Source: Chytridium lagenaria (Eukaryota > Chytridiomycota > Chytridiomycetes > Chytridiales > Chytridiaceae). From it: DNA of 64,000 nt. Both the position numbers and the translations under genes were made by a program. This document shows positions 1 to 11,905 of the stretch, piece by piece; positions within the stretch are counted from its first letter, which is position 1; each line of letters begins with the position of its first letter. The stretch spans positions 547,371-611,370 of the forward strand of contig JAHLKC010000003.1 of NCBI GenBank assembly GCA_025449115.1. Direction: 5' to 3'. The notes under the pieces are model-generated. The model did not search any database. It saw only the letters and a list, made by a program, of their open reading frames with translations, and was not told the DNA's origin.

Positions 1-2726
1 AGACGTCAATGTCTTGTCTAATAAGTAACCTTCGATCAGCCGCCGTCAGTGTTTTCTCCATGTACGCCGCCACCGCCGTCTTTGTAGATTTCCTGCTCAA
101 GTGACATGCTTTGTCTCTCTTCTCGTCCTTGACAGTCGTCGTTCCGAAGTCAACCGTATCGATTGCATGCCCTGCATTCGTATTCCGAATGCCTTCCCAA
201 GGCCATCTCAAGTTCACGATGGTGTTTTGCAAGGATTTGTGCGGAAAGTTTACGCACCTTTCTAATGAACCAGGAAGTGAAGATTGGAGTGTTTACGGCT
301 TTATCGCAATGTTTTTCATGTTTTTGGCCATGGTAAAAAATGTGGAGTTGGGCTTGAATCAACGGGGAGGCTGTTCCGACGAGCTCTTATCTTGTCAATT
401 GTATGTTGTTGTTTTTGTTGTTTTTTTTTTGTTTGTTTTTTTTTTGGTTCTTTTTGGAAGTACTGACGATAGCGTTTCAAAGATTTCAATGACCTTGATG
501 AATATTTTGGTGTTGGACCTCCCGTATATTTCGTTGCGACGGGGATGAACGCGACTGAGAGGAAGGTTCAGCAATCTGTATGCGGAAGATTCCCTGGGTG
601 TGACGTTTTCTCATTGTCCAATATTTTGGAGGGAGAGAGAAAGCGGCCAAATTCATCATATATTGCGCAGCCAACCGCTTCATGGTTGGATGATTTTTTC
701 CTTTGGCTCAATCCTCAGGTGATACCTCTTGACGCTCTATCGCGTTGTCATTATACTAACCGTCTCCTTTTTTCACAATCATCTCCCAAAGTCGGAACTG
801 TGTTGTCGTACCAAACCCTCTACGTCGATTGAAGGTGACCGCGAGCTTTGTCAACCTACCGACGACGATGATGCCTGTGAGCTTTGTTATGAACCAGGGA
901 CGTGGAATTACTCTATGGAAGGGTTCCCGGAAGGTCCCGAGTTTGTCAAGTACATCCACTTTTTCCTTCAGTCTATTCCGTCGCAGGAATGTCCGTTGGG
1001 AGGAGCTGCGGCTTACTCGAATGCGATTGTTGTGGATGCAGATGAGGGTGTTACGGCTTCCCATTTTAGGTGAGGATCGGCAAGTGCCTCCTCAACCCCC
1101 CTTCCTTTTTTATTCTCCGTTTTTGCGATATTTGGCTGGTTTAGTCATGAGCTGATACCTTTTTCATGTTCTTTAAAACTTTCAAGGACGTATCATACAC
1201 CGCTCAAGTCACAGAAAGACTTGATTGGAGCTTACAAGTCGGCTAGGCGAATTGCGAAAGACATTACGGAAAAAACGGGGGTGACGGTGTTCCCGTACTC
1301 GATCTTTTATGTCTTTTTCGAGCAGTGGGTGTCTTCTCATTTATAGCGGGAACTTTCCTTTTTCTCGGTTCAAACATATGCATTTACCTCTTTCCCCGCC
1401 TTTTTTTTCTAGGTACACGACTATCATCAAGCAGGCTGTGATGGTGGTGTTTATTGCCTGCGTCCCCATCTTCGCCATCACCTCCATCTTCCTCACCGTC
1501 CGCAGTGCCATCCTCGTTGTTGCCACCACCCTTATGATCATTGTCGACCTTGTGGGTGTGATGAGTCTTTGGGGAATCAGTCTCAACGCAATATCCACGG
1601 TCAACCTCGTCATAGCTGTTGGCATATCGGTAGAGTTTTTGAGCCACATCACGAGAAGTTTTGTGGTACATGCTGGGAGTCGAGATCAGAGAGCGTTTGA
1701 TGCGGTTGTGGAGATGGCGGGGAGCATTTTTTCGGGGATCACGGTGACAAAGTTTGTGGGGGTGACGGTGTTGGGGTTTGCGGAGTCAAAGATTTTTGAA
1801 ATTTATTACTTTAGAATGTGGGTGACGATTTTTTTCTTCTTCTTCTCTTTTGCTTGGTTTTTTTTAGTATTTCTCGGTCACCCCGTTTTCTTGCTTCCTT
1901 TTTTTTTGGGTGTGGGGGTTTAGAATCTAAATCTTTTCTGTAATTGTTATTTTATAGGTATCTTTCTATTGTTATTCTTGGGTGCCTTCACGGTCTCGTC
2001 TTTCTTCCAGTGATTCTCAGCCTTTTCGGTGACGACATTGTACTCACTGAAATCGATGAGCTTGACGTTCTCACTGCAGAAGGTGGCATTGCCTCTACCT
2101 CCACCTCCACCGGCAACGGAGGTGCATCGGGGACCGGGATATCGTTTGTCCGTGGGCGCCGCAGTCGTCGTGATAGACCTTTGAGAAGGTTTGCGGATCC
2201 GAGATCTTGGAATCGGAGACGGAGAAGATTGGAAGACGAGGTTGATGATGATGAGGATGAGGATGGAGGGGAGACGAGGGGGCTTTTTGATGATGTGCTT
2301 TATGATGATGATGATGGTGCGGCGAGCGTGGATGAAAATGGGGGGGAGGGGAGGAGGTTCGTTCCTGTGGATGGGACGGTGGAGGGCGATGATGGGGATG
2401 ACAATAAAGCTTTGAAGGTGAAAGGGTTGCCGCCGCTAGGCCCTCCACGACGACCGCAGACGGTGTCCGGTAGAATTCGGTATGTTCGTATGAACGAGGA
2501 TGAGGATAGGGAGAGAGATCTTGTGAAGGATGAGGTTGTGGGACAAGGTCCAGAGCTTGCAGTGGAGACGGAGATTCCGGGTCGCGCTGGTGGTGGTGAT
2601 CCGCTGAATGCTATAGCGGCTGAAGAGGTGGTTGTAAGGATGCCTGGCGGTTCGGCTTTGTCGAGGGAGACGGGAACGGATTTGGGGTTGGCAGGGAAGA
2701 GGCAAATGTCTTTAGGGGATTTGTAA
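1..2726 (+). CDS. NPC1: NPC1-type intracellular sterol transporter, C-terminal part (5' end outside window)
   Basis: Moves cholesterol/sterols out of late endosomes or vacuoles; a polytopic RND-family membrane protein. The window starts inside the sterol-sensing region (residues VFVDFLL followed by VTCFVSLLVLD). It continues through the lumenal loop (DEYFGVGPPVYFV, SYIAQPTASWLDDFFLW, paired Cys near CCRTKP, GGAAAYSNAIV) and the final membrane bundle (SLWGISLNAISTVNLV, VEFLSHITRSF, GSIFSGITVTKF, CLHGLVFLPVILSLFG). Exons read as 473-718, 792-1069, 1187-1324, 1413-1817 and 1958-2726, with phase-consistent GT-AG introns. The last exon adds an acidic, low-complexity cytosolic tail of about 220 residues, longer than in animal NPC1. 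The first about 400 bp needs four one-base frame changes (near 100, 264, 298 and 371), probably sequence error. Family assignment is secure; functionality is not proven. Confidence 0.9.
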
Positions 2727-2868
2727 TATATTCCATATTATTCTTTAAATCTTATATCTATAAATATGTGTGTTGGTGGTGGTCGGTTGGTGAGGGAGTT
2801 TGGAGCGTAAAAGGTGGATCCCAAATTCATTCAGAAAAGCATAAATTTGTCTCTTTTGAAAAAAATCG

Positions 2869-5800
2869 ATGAGATTGTGTGTTTTATCTCCTCTCCATCG
2901 CAGCCGTCCTCCCGGTGGTTGCGATGGAGCTCCTCCTCCCTTTCGGCGAGCTGACAATGATTCCTACATTCCTTGTGTACATGATCATGATGTGGCCTAT
3001 GACCATGTTCTTTGTGAGTATCCCACCCACCTTGCGTCGAACGAAAGGATTAGGAAGAAGTTGTTTCCAAACGTAAGTAGGCTTGTTTCATGTAGTTGGT
3101 GGTTTGTGAACTGAATCAAGAGGGTATCTTTATCTGATTTAGAGCAAGGCCGTGGGATGGAGAGCCTGGTTCCCGTTCGCCTTTAAGCGATCTCCTCCTC
3201 TCTTCCCCAACCATCAGCCCATGTCAGCAGGAAGGTGAGTTGAGACACTTTTTACTTGATTTGTTTGTTTGTTTGTTTGTTTTGTTTTGTTTACTTCCAG
3301 TCTGACAATTTCTCTAAAATTAATTTTTCTAAAATTTCAATTATTGGCAAAAAGGGAATCTTGTTCAAATCAGTGGCAACTGTGGCATCGTATCCTTGGG
3401 GTTTGTGGTGGTTGGACGCGTGGTTGGATACGTTATTTACAACATCAAAATGCTCATGTGCTACTTCATACTCACTGTCATCTTATGACGCTGTTTATGA
3501 TGGTTTTAAAGTATTTGGAAGAGATAAAGGTTGGCGTTTTTTTTGTTTTGTGGTTTGGTTTTTTTGTTTGGCGTTTTGTTTGGTGGAGATATCGTTTACA
3601 TACTTTTTTATCTCGTCTTTTCATTAGTTATACTTTAGCCATTTATTGAATTGAATTCTTACTTTTTAATTATTACAGAATGCTTGGAGATTAAGTTGTT
3701 CATTCATTCAAAGTTTCTTCCAACAACAACAACCACAACAATCGGAATATATCTACGAATATGACGAAGGTATTTATTACTAATCTAGTCATCATCTAAT
3801 TTAATATGTAGATGGAAGCGGTATTAATAACAAGCGATTCTTTAATTATGAGAATACACTGGGTGTTCCTATGCTCACAAGAGAAGAGCTCCGATGCCGT
3901 CGATGGTCCAAAGGTAAGAATATTATTCTTTTATTTTCTACAGAAAATAGTTGAATTTTCATTAATATTCTTGAAATTTTTAAAAATGTTACTGACAATT
4001 TTTCATCTTTGATTTATTTATTAGAAAAACCCTCTTCCATTTCTCAACGGCATCAGCAGCAGAGCAGTGTCGTGGACCCCACCATTCCTTTGTTGATGAT
4101 GGGCTACATGACAGCCGCTATTGCTCCTGCTGCTGAACCTCATTACGCTAGGGTCAGGGCTTCACAGGAGAGAGTCGAGAATATTCACGCGTTTAATCGT
4201 AAGCATTTCAATAACTTTTGCTTATTCAACTTATTCACCTTTTATAACATTTCTACATCAAATAGGTACCATCCGCCAAAAGACGTCGTATGAGATTAAA
4301 TGCGAGAAGAGCCGACTCCGTCTCCAGCAAAGTGAGTGAATCTCTTTTTTTTTATATTTAATTTTTTTTTTGTTAATATTATTTATTGTTAGGCTTTTCG
4401 TTCACAGCCCAATCGCAGTATACCCGTCCAGCTTCACCCGTCATCCAACCTCCAGTCATCCGACCCACCGTCATCCAACCCACCCAACCCCAGAAACCCC
4501 TCCAATGCGTAACTTCAACCCTCCGTCCTACGGACCTTTTCCAGAGAATAACGGCTAGCAACTCCCTCGCCACCCAATCCGACCCAGTTACTCAACACTT
4601 TAACATCCCCACCTTTAACGACACCAATGGCCTTTCCTGCCCTATCCCCTCATACTACAACCTCAGCACGGAAACTCAGCAGCAGTTCACGGACGGTCAG
4701 CAGCAGCAGCAATCGTTCCAATACAGTAGCCAGCAGCAGGAAGGGCTTTCATTCCAGCAACAGCAATTGCATCAAGTTCAGCAGCATCCGTATAATCACC
4801 AGACATTTCCGCTTAACCAGCAGCAGTTTCCTCTCGAGAACCAGCAACCGCAGCAGCAGCAGTATCATCCCCAGCAATTGCCGCTGGAACAGCAGCACGC
4901 GCACCTGTTTGTGCAGCAGTCCCCGCTCACGTACCAGCACCCGCAACAGCAGCCGTATAATCACGAACCATTGACGCTCATGCAACAGCAGTTCACTCTC
5001 GAAAACCAGCAACAGCAGCAGCAGCAGTATCATCCCCAGCAATTTCCGCTAGATCAACAGCAGCACGCGCCATTGTTTATGCAGCCGTCCCCGCTCACGC
5101 ACCAGCAACCGCAACAGCAGCCGTATAATCACGAACCATTGACGCTCATGCAACAGCAGTTCACTCTCGAAAACCAGCAACAGCAGCAGCAGCAGTATCA
5201 TCCCCAGCAATTTCCGCTAGATCAACAGCAGCACGCGCCATTGTTTATGCAGCAGTCCCCGCTCACGCACCAGCAACCGCAACAGCAGTCGTATAATCAC
5301 GTGTCATTGCCGTTTATGCAGCAGCAGTTCCAGCTCGGATACCAAGAACAGCAGCAGCAGCATCACCATTACCAGCAATTTCTGCTGGAACAACAGCAAG
5401 CTCCACCGTCTATGCAGCAGTTCGCGTTCGGGTACCAGCAACCGCAGCAGCAGCCGTATAATCAGCCATCACCCCTCAACCAGCAGCAGCTCTTATACGG
5501 CAGCAGCAGTACTTGTACGCCAGCAGGAGCAGCCGTTCCAGTACGGTAGCCAGCAGCAGGAAGCGTTTTCATTCGAGCAACAGCAAAGGCATCAAGTCCA
5601 ACCGCAGCATCATCAGCAATATTCGCTCGAACAGCAGCAACCGCAAAGTTGGCAGTCCTCGAGCACCAGCAACCCCAGCAGCAGCAATACCATCACCAGC
5701 AATTGCCGCTCGAACAGCAGCAAGCGCCGCGGTTTATGCAGCAATTCCCACTCGAGTACCAGCAACCCCTGCAGCAGCAATACCACCACCAGCAAATAAC

Positions 5801-6291
5801 GCTCGAACAGCAGCAACCCCAGCAGTTGGTGCAGGGATTCCCGCTCGAGCATCAGAAACCACAGCAGCAGCAGTACCATCACCAGCCATTGTCCTTCGAA
5901 CAGCAGCAACCACAACAAGGTATTCATTGCCTTCTCATTTTTTTTAACCTGTTTTTATCTAGTTGCAGCTCCTCTTGAGGACCCGGCCCGATTCTCCGCA
6001 CCCAGCCTAGCTCCGCTTGAGACCCCAACCCCTTTTCCCGCACGCAGCCTCCGCGACGCCGCCCCCCTTTCCGACAGCAACGCATCTGTGTTGCAAAGGC
6101 TTGGGGTCAAGCCTGCAGTGCCGGAAGTCACGGCCGCCTTTACTGTGGAGGAGGGTGTCGGTACTTCACGCGGTCGCTCCCGTGAGGCTATGAATGATGT
6201 TCAGAGGCCTGGGTCGTCCAAGCGGCGTTCAAAGAAGATGACCGCGAGCGAGCTTTTGGACTTGGAGCTGCGTAATGTTAGAAGTTGGTGA
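2869..6291 (+). CDS. Predicted membrane protein with long Gln/Pro-rich C-terminal region
   Basis: No family recognised. The 5' exons (2869-3072, 3143-3234, then about 3340-3535) are uncertain in frame but contain hydrophobic stretches such as LLSIAAVLPVVAMELLLPFG and GIVSLGFVVVGRVVGYVIY, suggesting several membrane spans. From 3680 on the exon chain is phase-consistent: ...EYIYEYDE, DGSGINNKRFFNYEN, IPLLMMGYMTAAIAPAAEPHYARVRA, then a Q/P/H-rich segment from 4394 to about 5918. The final exon (about 5966-6291) has a basic region (SKRRSKK) and ends in VRSW. The Q-rich part changes frame at about 5505, 5520 and 5658, each explained by one missing base. It contains a 168-bp tandem repeat. The 5' boundary and start codon are guesses; the hydrophobic exons could belong to another frame. 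Confidence 0.5.
4935..5270 (+). repeat. 168-bp coding minisatellite (two near-identical full units, more degenerate flanks)
   Basis: Units start at 4935 and 5103, with a third degenerate one from 5271. The spacing is exactly 168 bp, so each encodes 56 residues (motifs PQQQPYNHEPLTLMQQQFTL and YHPQQFPLDQQQHAPLFMQ). The multiple-of-three length keeps the Q-rich reading frame. Flanking copies are more diverged, indicating recent homogenisation or duplication of the central pair. Confidence 0.9.
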
Positions 6292-6570
6292 GTCTTTTTT
6301 TTTTAAGTCTTTGAACGTGTACTAACCAATGTTTTTCCTTTTACATATTAGAGTTAATTGTTTTTTCGGACCCGTTTTTTTCCGTCGTCATTTTTATTCT
6401 TCCCTTTAAATGATGGAATGTTATCCTAAAACTCTTCAATAAAAGCAAGCGCGATATTTACGTGCGCAATAATCCTGATAAAATGCGATAGTGGCAAGGC
6501 GTTCAACGGAGAGGGTTAAAAAAAGGCATAGTGTTAAAGGTAATGTTTATTTTTCAAAGTCCAACAAACC

Positions 6571-9500
6571 ATGTCATCGACGGACTTGTCACAAAACATC
6601 AGTGATGGTGAAGCAGCCCTCACTTCAACAGTGCAGCAGATGTTGGATCCTGGCAATCCATCACCACCTCACGATGCGTCGACCTTGAAGCTAAATACAG
6701 GTTTACCCCTTCCGATCAGCATCAATGCTGTCTCAGACGCCATCTCCACACCATCCGTCCCAGCCATCTTTGGTGCAGCCTCACCTCAACTCTCCAACAA
6801 ACTCGTCGCCTACATCCAAGCATCCCGAATCATGAACGCACCGTCCTCATTCGAGATGAGCGTTGGAAAAGCTGCGTTTTACGATGAGCTTTTAGTCTCG
6901 GTTGATGAAGGCGATGACGAGTTGACAGCTTTAGAACGAGGAAGCATTGCTGCTAAAGCCGTGCAAAAGGAGTTTGAAGAGCTGGACGCCATCAAAGTCC
7001 GTTTAGCAGAGGAAGCGCAAGCTATTTCGGAGCCTCCAAAGGATGAAGTCAACGATGAGATATCAGAGTCGCCTATAGACGTAGAGAGCGAATCACCGCC
7101 AAAACCATCACAGGAAGGAGCGATTCCGGAGCATCCCGAAATCACCATCATGTCACCATCGTTAAATCCACCTTCACAGCCATCTTGGCCATCCATCTCG
7201 TCGCCGAGGCATCCAAAGAATGGGCGAGGTTTCAAATCCTCGTTTGGGGGTGGCAACGTGGCACGTTTAGAGGATTTATTGATAACATTATCCGGCCTGC
7301 GGTTCGTGGGAAGGCATATTACGATTATCAATCTTCCAGTGGAAGTGATTTGACAAAGATACGGATGCTTTACAACAAACTCATACTCACTATTGATGAT
7401 TATGATCATGTCACGTTGGCGGATGGGAATGGTGAGTTTTGGGGGACTATGCGGATCTGATGTTTTGACGTAGCTCGTGCAAAGGATATGCTGGATTCTT
7501 ATCGACAAAGTATTGAGGCGGTGGAAAGACTTACTCGGCAACGTGTTGTCGCGGAATACCAAAAGGTAAGATTGTAACGAGTAGATGCCCTTCTCATGGT
7601 TTGAAAGAGAATCAGCCATGACGAGTGCGATGCACAAATATCTTCACTATCAAGAGAATGTGCTATAATGAAAGAAGAAACCACACGAATCGTCGCACTT
7701 AACAACAAGGTGAATTCACATAACGTCTATACATTATGACCCCGACTTATTGGTTCTTCTCAGCTCACTCAAGAAGTCGAAGAATTTAAAGTCTACAAAT
7801 CCAACGCCGAAGCCGAGATGAAGATCCTCTTATCCGATTGCGCAAAGCGACGAATTCATTGCTCAGCTCTCAAAAAACGTCTTCAAGTCGCAACTCAAAA
7901 ACTTGAAGAAACCGAAAAGGTTGTCGTCTCTCTTGAGGCGGATCTTACCGCCCAGACCGCACTCAACCCAAACTACTCCATCACACCACGTTCCAGTATG
8001 TCCAAACGACCCTCTCTGGATGTCCGCGCGTTTCATGGTAAACGGAGGTCCACGTTACAGAATCTTCGGTTATCAAAGTTTGGGGAGGAGAGAGAGGATT
8101 TGGAGTCTATCCATTATTCAAGTGAAGATGATCGGCATTCGACAATGTCATCACGAAAGTCCCCGTGGCCTTTTCGAGACGCTGAGAGCGTTAAATCGGG
8201 AAGAACTTCGTCTGGCTTCAACACATCTGATGACAATATCAGTGAAGATGACATTAATGATGAGGAATGGGAGACCTGGTGTAAGTATCGTCGCCGTTTT
8301 TTCAATGATGAATTAAAAGTTGGTATTTATTCCTTTGTCACAGCAAAGAACATGATTTTCGTCGTCCAACTTGGAACGCCTCCGTCAAAACCACTCTCCT
8401 ATCCAAAAAAAGCCCCATCAAGCGTCGTTCATATAGGTGATAACCGAGCAGCGGGAGTCGTCGAAGCCATCGAGATGATATCCAACATCAGTTCGAGTGG
8501 ACGAGCTGCGCAAGTTGCCGCTATTTCAGGAGCGAGCGCCGCATTTTCGTTTCGAGACGATTCTGCCATTGCGTCGGAAAAGACACGGAAACGAAAGGCT
8601 TTGAAAGGTGGCGGATTTTAACTTTAAACGTTCGTTTATATTTTTTGGTAGATGATTTAGAGGCAAAGATTAGAAAACGATATGACTCGGAAATCAATAG
8701 AATTCGGGAGCTTTTTAACAAAGAACGGAAAAAAGCAAGGTGTTTGCTGCGGAATAATGTTTCCATGTCTAATTTTAATGTTTTATAAGAAAGTCGATGA
8801 AGCTTCAGGTTGAGCAAGAAAAGACAGTCGGAAGCTTATCGAGGATACTTGAGGCATGTCTTCAGGATCTATCCGATGCAAAGGAAATAGAGGAAGAGGT
8901 TTGACATTATAGACAATCAAAGCGACCTAATGCAAACATGTAGGCCTCTACAGGGTCTTTCTTGAAGAACCGCGATAAGCGAAGCCAATACCTTGCTCGA
9001 CTATCTTCACAAGAATCCCTGCTTCAATCCATACTGCATGCATTAAAATCTCGACAATCGGCTCCAGACATTGACGAAACTCAGCTCTCATCCTCACTCC
9101 CAATTCTCGACCCCCCAAAACCACCCAAAAGAGCTCTAAAAAAGCCATACGTTCCAGAAGCCCTCACACACGCATGTTGGAATCCGTCGCAAACGTCACC
9201 CTCGAACAAGAAATCGATAGTCTAGGTCGTTTCTCCCGTCCCGCCACACCAGCAGAACACTACACCTTGGACAACATACCCCATCCCACACGTCCACAAA
9301 CACCAGCATCGCGACCACTCAACCAAATATCCCGTCGAGACATCACAAGCACCTCGTCCGTCTTTATGCTCACAAGCGTAAAACTCGGGGCTGATGATCA
9401 ACTTGAATCTCGTCGTTCGTCAGTCACGCGTCCGAAAAGCGCCCCTACAGTGAGACCTGTGCAGCCGATTCAACCACCGCTTCCGCAAACTTCGGTGAAT

Positions 9501-9754
9501 ATCGTGAACATTGAGACGGAGGTTCCCCCGCAACGAGACGGAGACGACCGGTTTCAGCGGACGTGTTGGGGAGAGGTGGGAGTAAAACGGGAAAGACGAA
9601 GCAGATTGGGCAAGGGTCGGCGTGGAGTAGGCCTCCGACTGCGTTTGGAGGGATGAAGGTCGGTATAATCTGGAATCCATACATAATACGGGAAGAGTGG
9701 AAGCGGCAAGTTGTTTGTGTTGGCTGGGCGAAACATTGGGAGCAAAGGCTCTAA
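6571..9754 (+). CDS. Coiled-coil protein of unknown function
   Basis: Starts with MSSTDLSQNIS. An acidic low-complexity N-terminus is followed by a compact segment (AILAIHLVAEASKEWARFQ, RGTFRGFIDNIIRP, KIRMLYNKLILTIDDYDHV). Heptad-like exons follow (SIEAVERLTRQRVVAEYQK, SSLSRECAIMKEETTRIVAL, LTQEVEEFKVYKSNAEAEMK), then Ser-rich and basic regions. The probable stop is near 9754. Introns are very short, for example 7432-7473 and 7566-7607 (42 nt each), then about 8279-8344 and others. Single-base frame changes are needed near 7160, 9165 and 9535. No conserved family recognised; a structural or flagellar/cytoskeletal role would be speculation. The coiled-coil nature and intron chain are well supported; the exact start and end are less so. 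Confidence 0.6.
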
Positions 9755-9940
9755 ATAACTAAAACATATTCGTATCAATCATACACACACAAAAAATCTG
9801 AAGCTGGCTTCATACTCAAATAAAGACTTTGTAAAATATCTATCATTTCATCATGGCAGTCAATGACGCTGAAACAAAGAAAGTAGGGAAAGTAATCCAC
9901 ATAAAAAAAGAATAAATAGAAAACAAAAAAAAATGGTCCT

Positions 9941-11552
9941 TCACTGGACCTCATCCAACCCCTCCAACATATCCTCAACGTCATCATCGTCCCCAGCTCT
10001 CACTCTCTTCTGACCCGGCTCATCCTCGTTACCCTTACTCACTTCCTCAAGTACGTAATCTTCGTCGATTGCAAGACAAGTCAATCTTTGCTTAAGGTAG
10101 ATCTATCACACCATCAGTATATGTTTTCATAAACAGCGCAAAAAAAAAAGAAAAGAAAAAAGACCACAACATACCTTGGACAGAAGCCGTCGTTCTCCTT
10201 CAAGCTGGAAAACACGCACATAACGATCCAAAACAGAAACCGCAACCTGAGGGAGCTTCGACATGACGTAAATCGACGAAACCGCACCAGGACATCCACG
10301 GTAAGACCCCATCTTCTTTCCATTATCCAAGTCAACATGAGTCAGCGTCCCAATGGTATCAGTAATGACAGCTTGTCTGTAACCCATAATAGATTAAAAC
10401 CACGAAAGACAGCATCACACACACACATACCTTTTTCCTGGCACAATCGCAAGGTGTTTTAACGGATGTTCCCCAATCTCCACCGATACCACAGGTCTCC
10501 GTGTCTGGCTTTTTGGCGAAACATCGTAAACGCGGACATGTTTGAACTTTGTGCAGAGAGCGATGCGAGTAGGTGGTCGAGGTCGGTGTTGAGAAATTGA
10601 AGGTCGAGGATATGGACGGGACGCGGAGATCGAGGTGATTGTGTTTAACCTATATTGTTATTTTTTTAAGACAGTAAGCGGTGGTCATCATAATAAAATT
10701 AAGTTCCTCCACCATAAAACTCACGTTCTTTGCTTTCCATATCTCTTTTGGTGCTGCTCCGTCCTCCTTCCCGCATCCAGAAACATCCCAGATGGTCAAA
10801 TCCCTCTCATCACCTCCTGTCGCAAAGATGTTGGGGTTTCCAGGAAATACTCTCATTCGGCATAGTTTATCCAGACCCAAAGATGTGGAAAAGGTGGGAA
10901 CTGAGTCGGTCTCTCTGGTATCGCCGTTGGTTTGGGAAAGTTCTATACGGGGGTGGTAGGTGACATTGCCTTTCGATGTGCAAGTAATAATGGTTCTAAA
11001 AGAACGTGTCAATTAGTGAGATACTAAACAGTTTTAGAGGAGTTTTAAATGGTTATGGAACTCACCCCCTACTCTCATGTAAACCAATAAATGTCTCAGT
11101 GTCTACAGGAGCCTTCCCATTCCAGCCACAGCCGCGCTCTCAAAAACCTTGATCGTTCTCACCTCCTCCCCGTCTCAATATCCATACCCTCACGGATCCG
11201 CTCTTCAACGCTGCCATCACATACGGCCGTCCATTCGGAGACGTCATGGCTGAAGACGTCAAAGCCATCATCTGGACCTCCATGGTCCGATCGACTTCGG
11301 TAAAAGGGGGGTGATGATGTTGTTAGACGTGGAAGCATCTTTGGAGGGAGCGGGATCGTCGGAGGTGGAGGGGTGCGTTTCTTGTCAGTGTTGGAAAGAC
11401 GGGGTTTCTTTAAGGCTGGTTTTTGGTCCTTTGGTCTCACATGAACGGCTGCAATTTCGAAAGCGGTCAATGGATCTTGGTTAATAAAAGTCCGACATAT
11501 TAGAGGCTTTACTTTTTACCAAACCGGCGTCGTCTCCATGAGGGATGAGCAT
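9941..11552 (-). CDS. NSA1: WD-repeat ribosome biogenesis factor, NSA1/WDR74 family
   Basis: NSA1/WDR74 is a nucleolar beta-propeller needed for late 60S pre-ribosome maturation. The start at 11552 gives MLIPHGDDAGLVK, typical of the family's first blade. Family blocks follow in order: VMAALKSGSVRVW, VFPGNPNIFATGGDERDLTI, the linker KAKNV before VHILDLQFL, FKHVRVYDVSPKSQTRRPV, the blade GTLTHVDLDNGKKMGSYRGC, VAVSVLDRYVRVFQLEG, and the signature IYLKQRLTCLAIDED before an acidic tail ending LDEVQ at 9941. Several GT-AG introns are visible on the minus strand. Frame changes near 10,590 and 11,140 look like one-base errors. The homology is strong; exon edges are approximate. Confidence 0.87.
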
Positions 11553-11905
11553 GTTGACGTTCAGTTGTTGGTTGACTTTTTTTTTTTTAACAGCTGTCTG
11601 ACAACTGGAACATAACGGCTCCACACGAAAAGCGATATGACCCACATAAAAAACCCTTTGGCAAACTAATCGAGTGCGATATAAAAAAGCTTTACAGAAT
11701 CACGTTCGTCAACCTCTCATTAATGGGAAACATTGTGTAGAGACGAGAGATTGTCAAAGAATGACAAGAAGAAACACGTCGCAGATGCAGATGCAGGGGA
11801 TGCGATAGAGGCGAGCGCGAAAACAAAACCACTGAGAGTATCCAAATCTCAGAGAAGCTCAGCGCCCCCCAGAATGAACAAAAAAACAAACAGAAACAGC
11901 CTTAT
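11553..11905. other. Intergenic: promoter side of NSA1 gene and 3' side of J-protein gene
   Basis: No coding signal of its own. A poly-T run (about 11579-11588) lies just upstream of the NSA1 start. No defined regulatory motif recognised. Confidence 0.5.

Noticed and set aside
101..135. A 35-nt GT...AG 'intron' in the NPC1 gene
   Set aside because: It would remove the conserved VTCFVSLLVLD segment. A one-base deletion before it explains the frame better.
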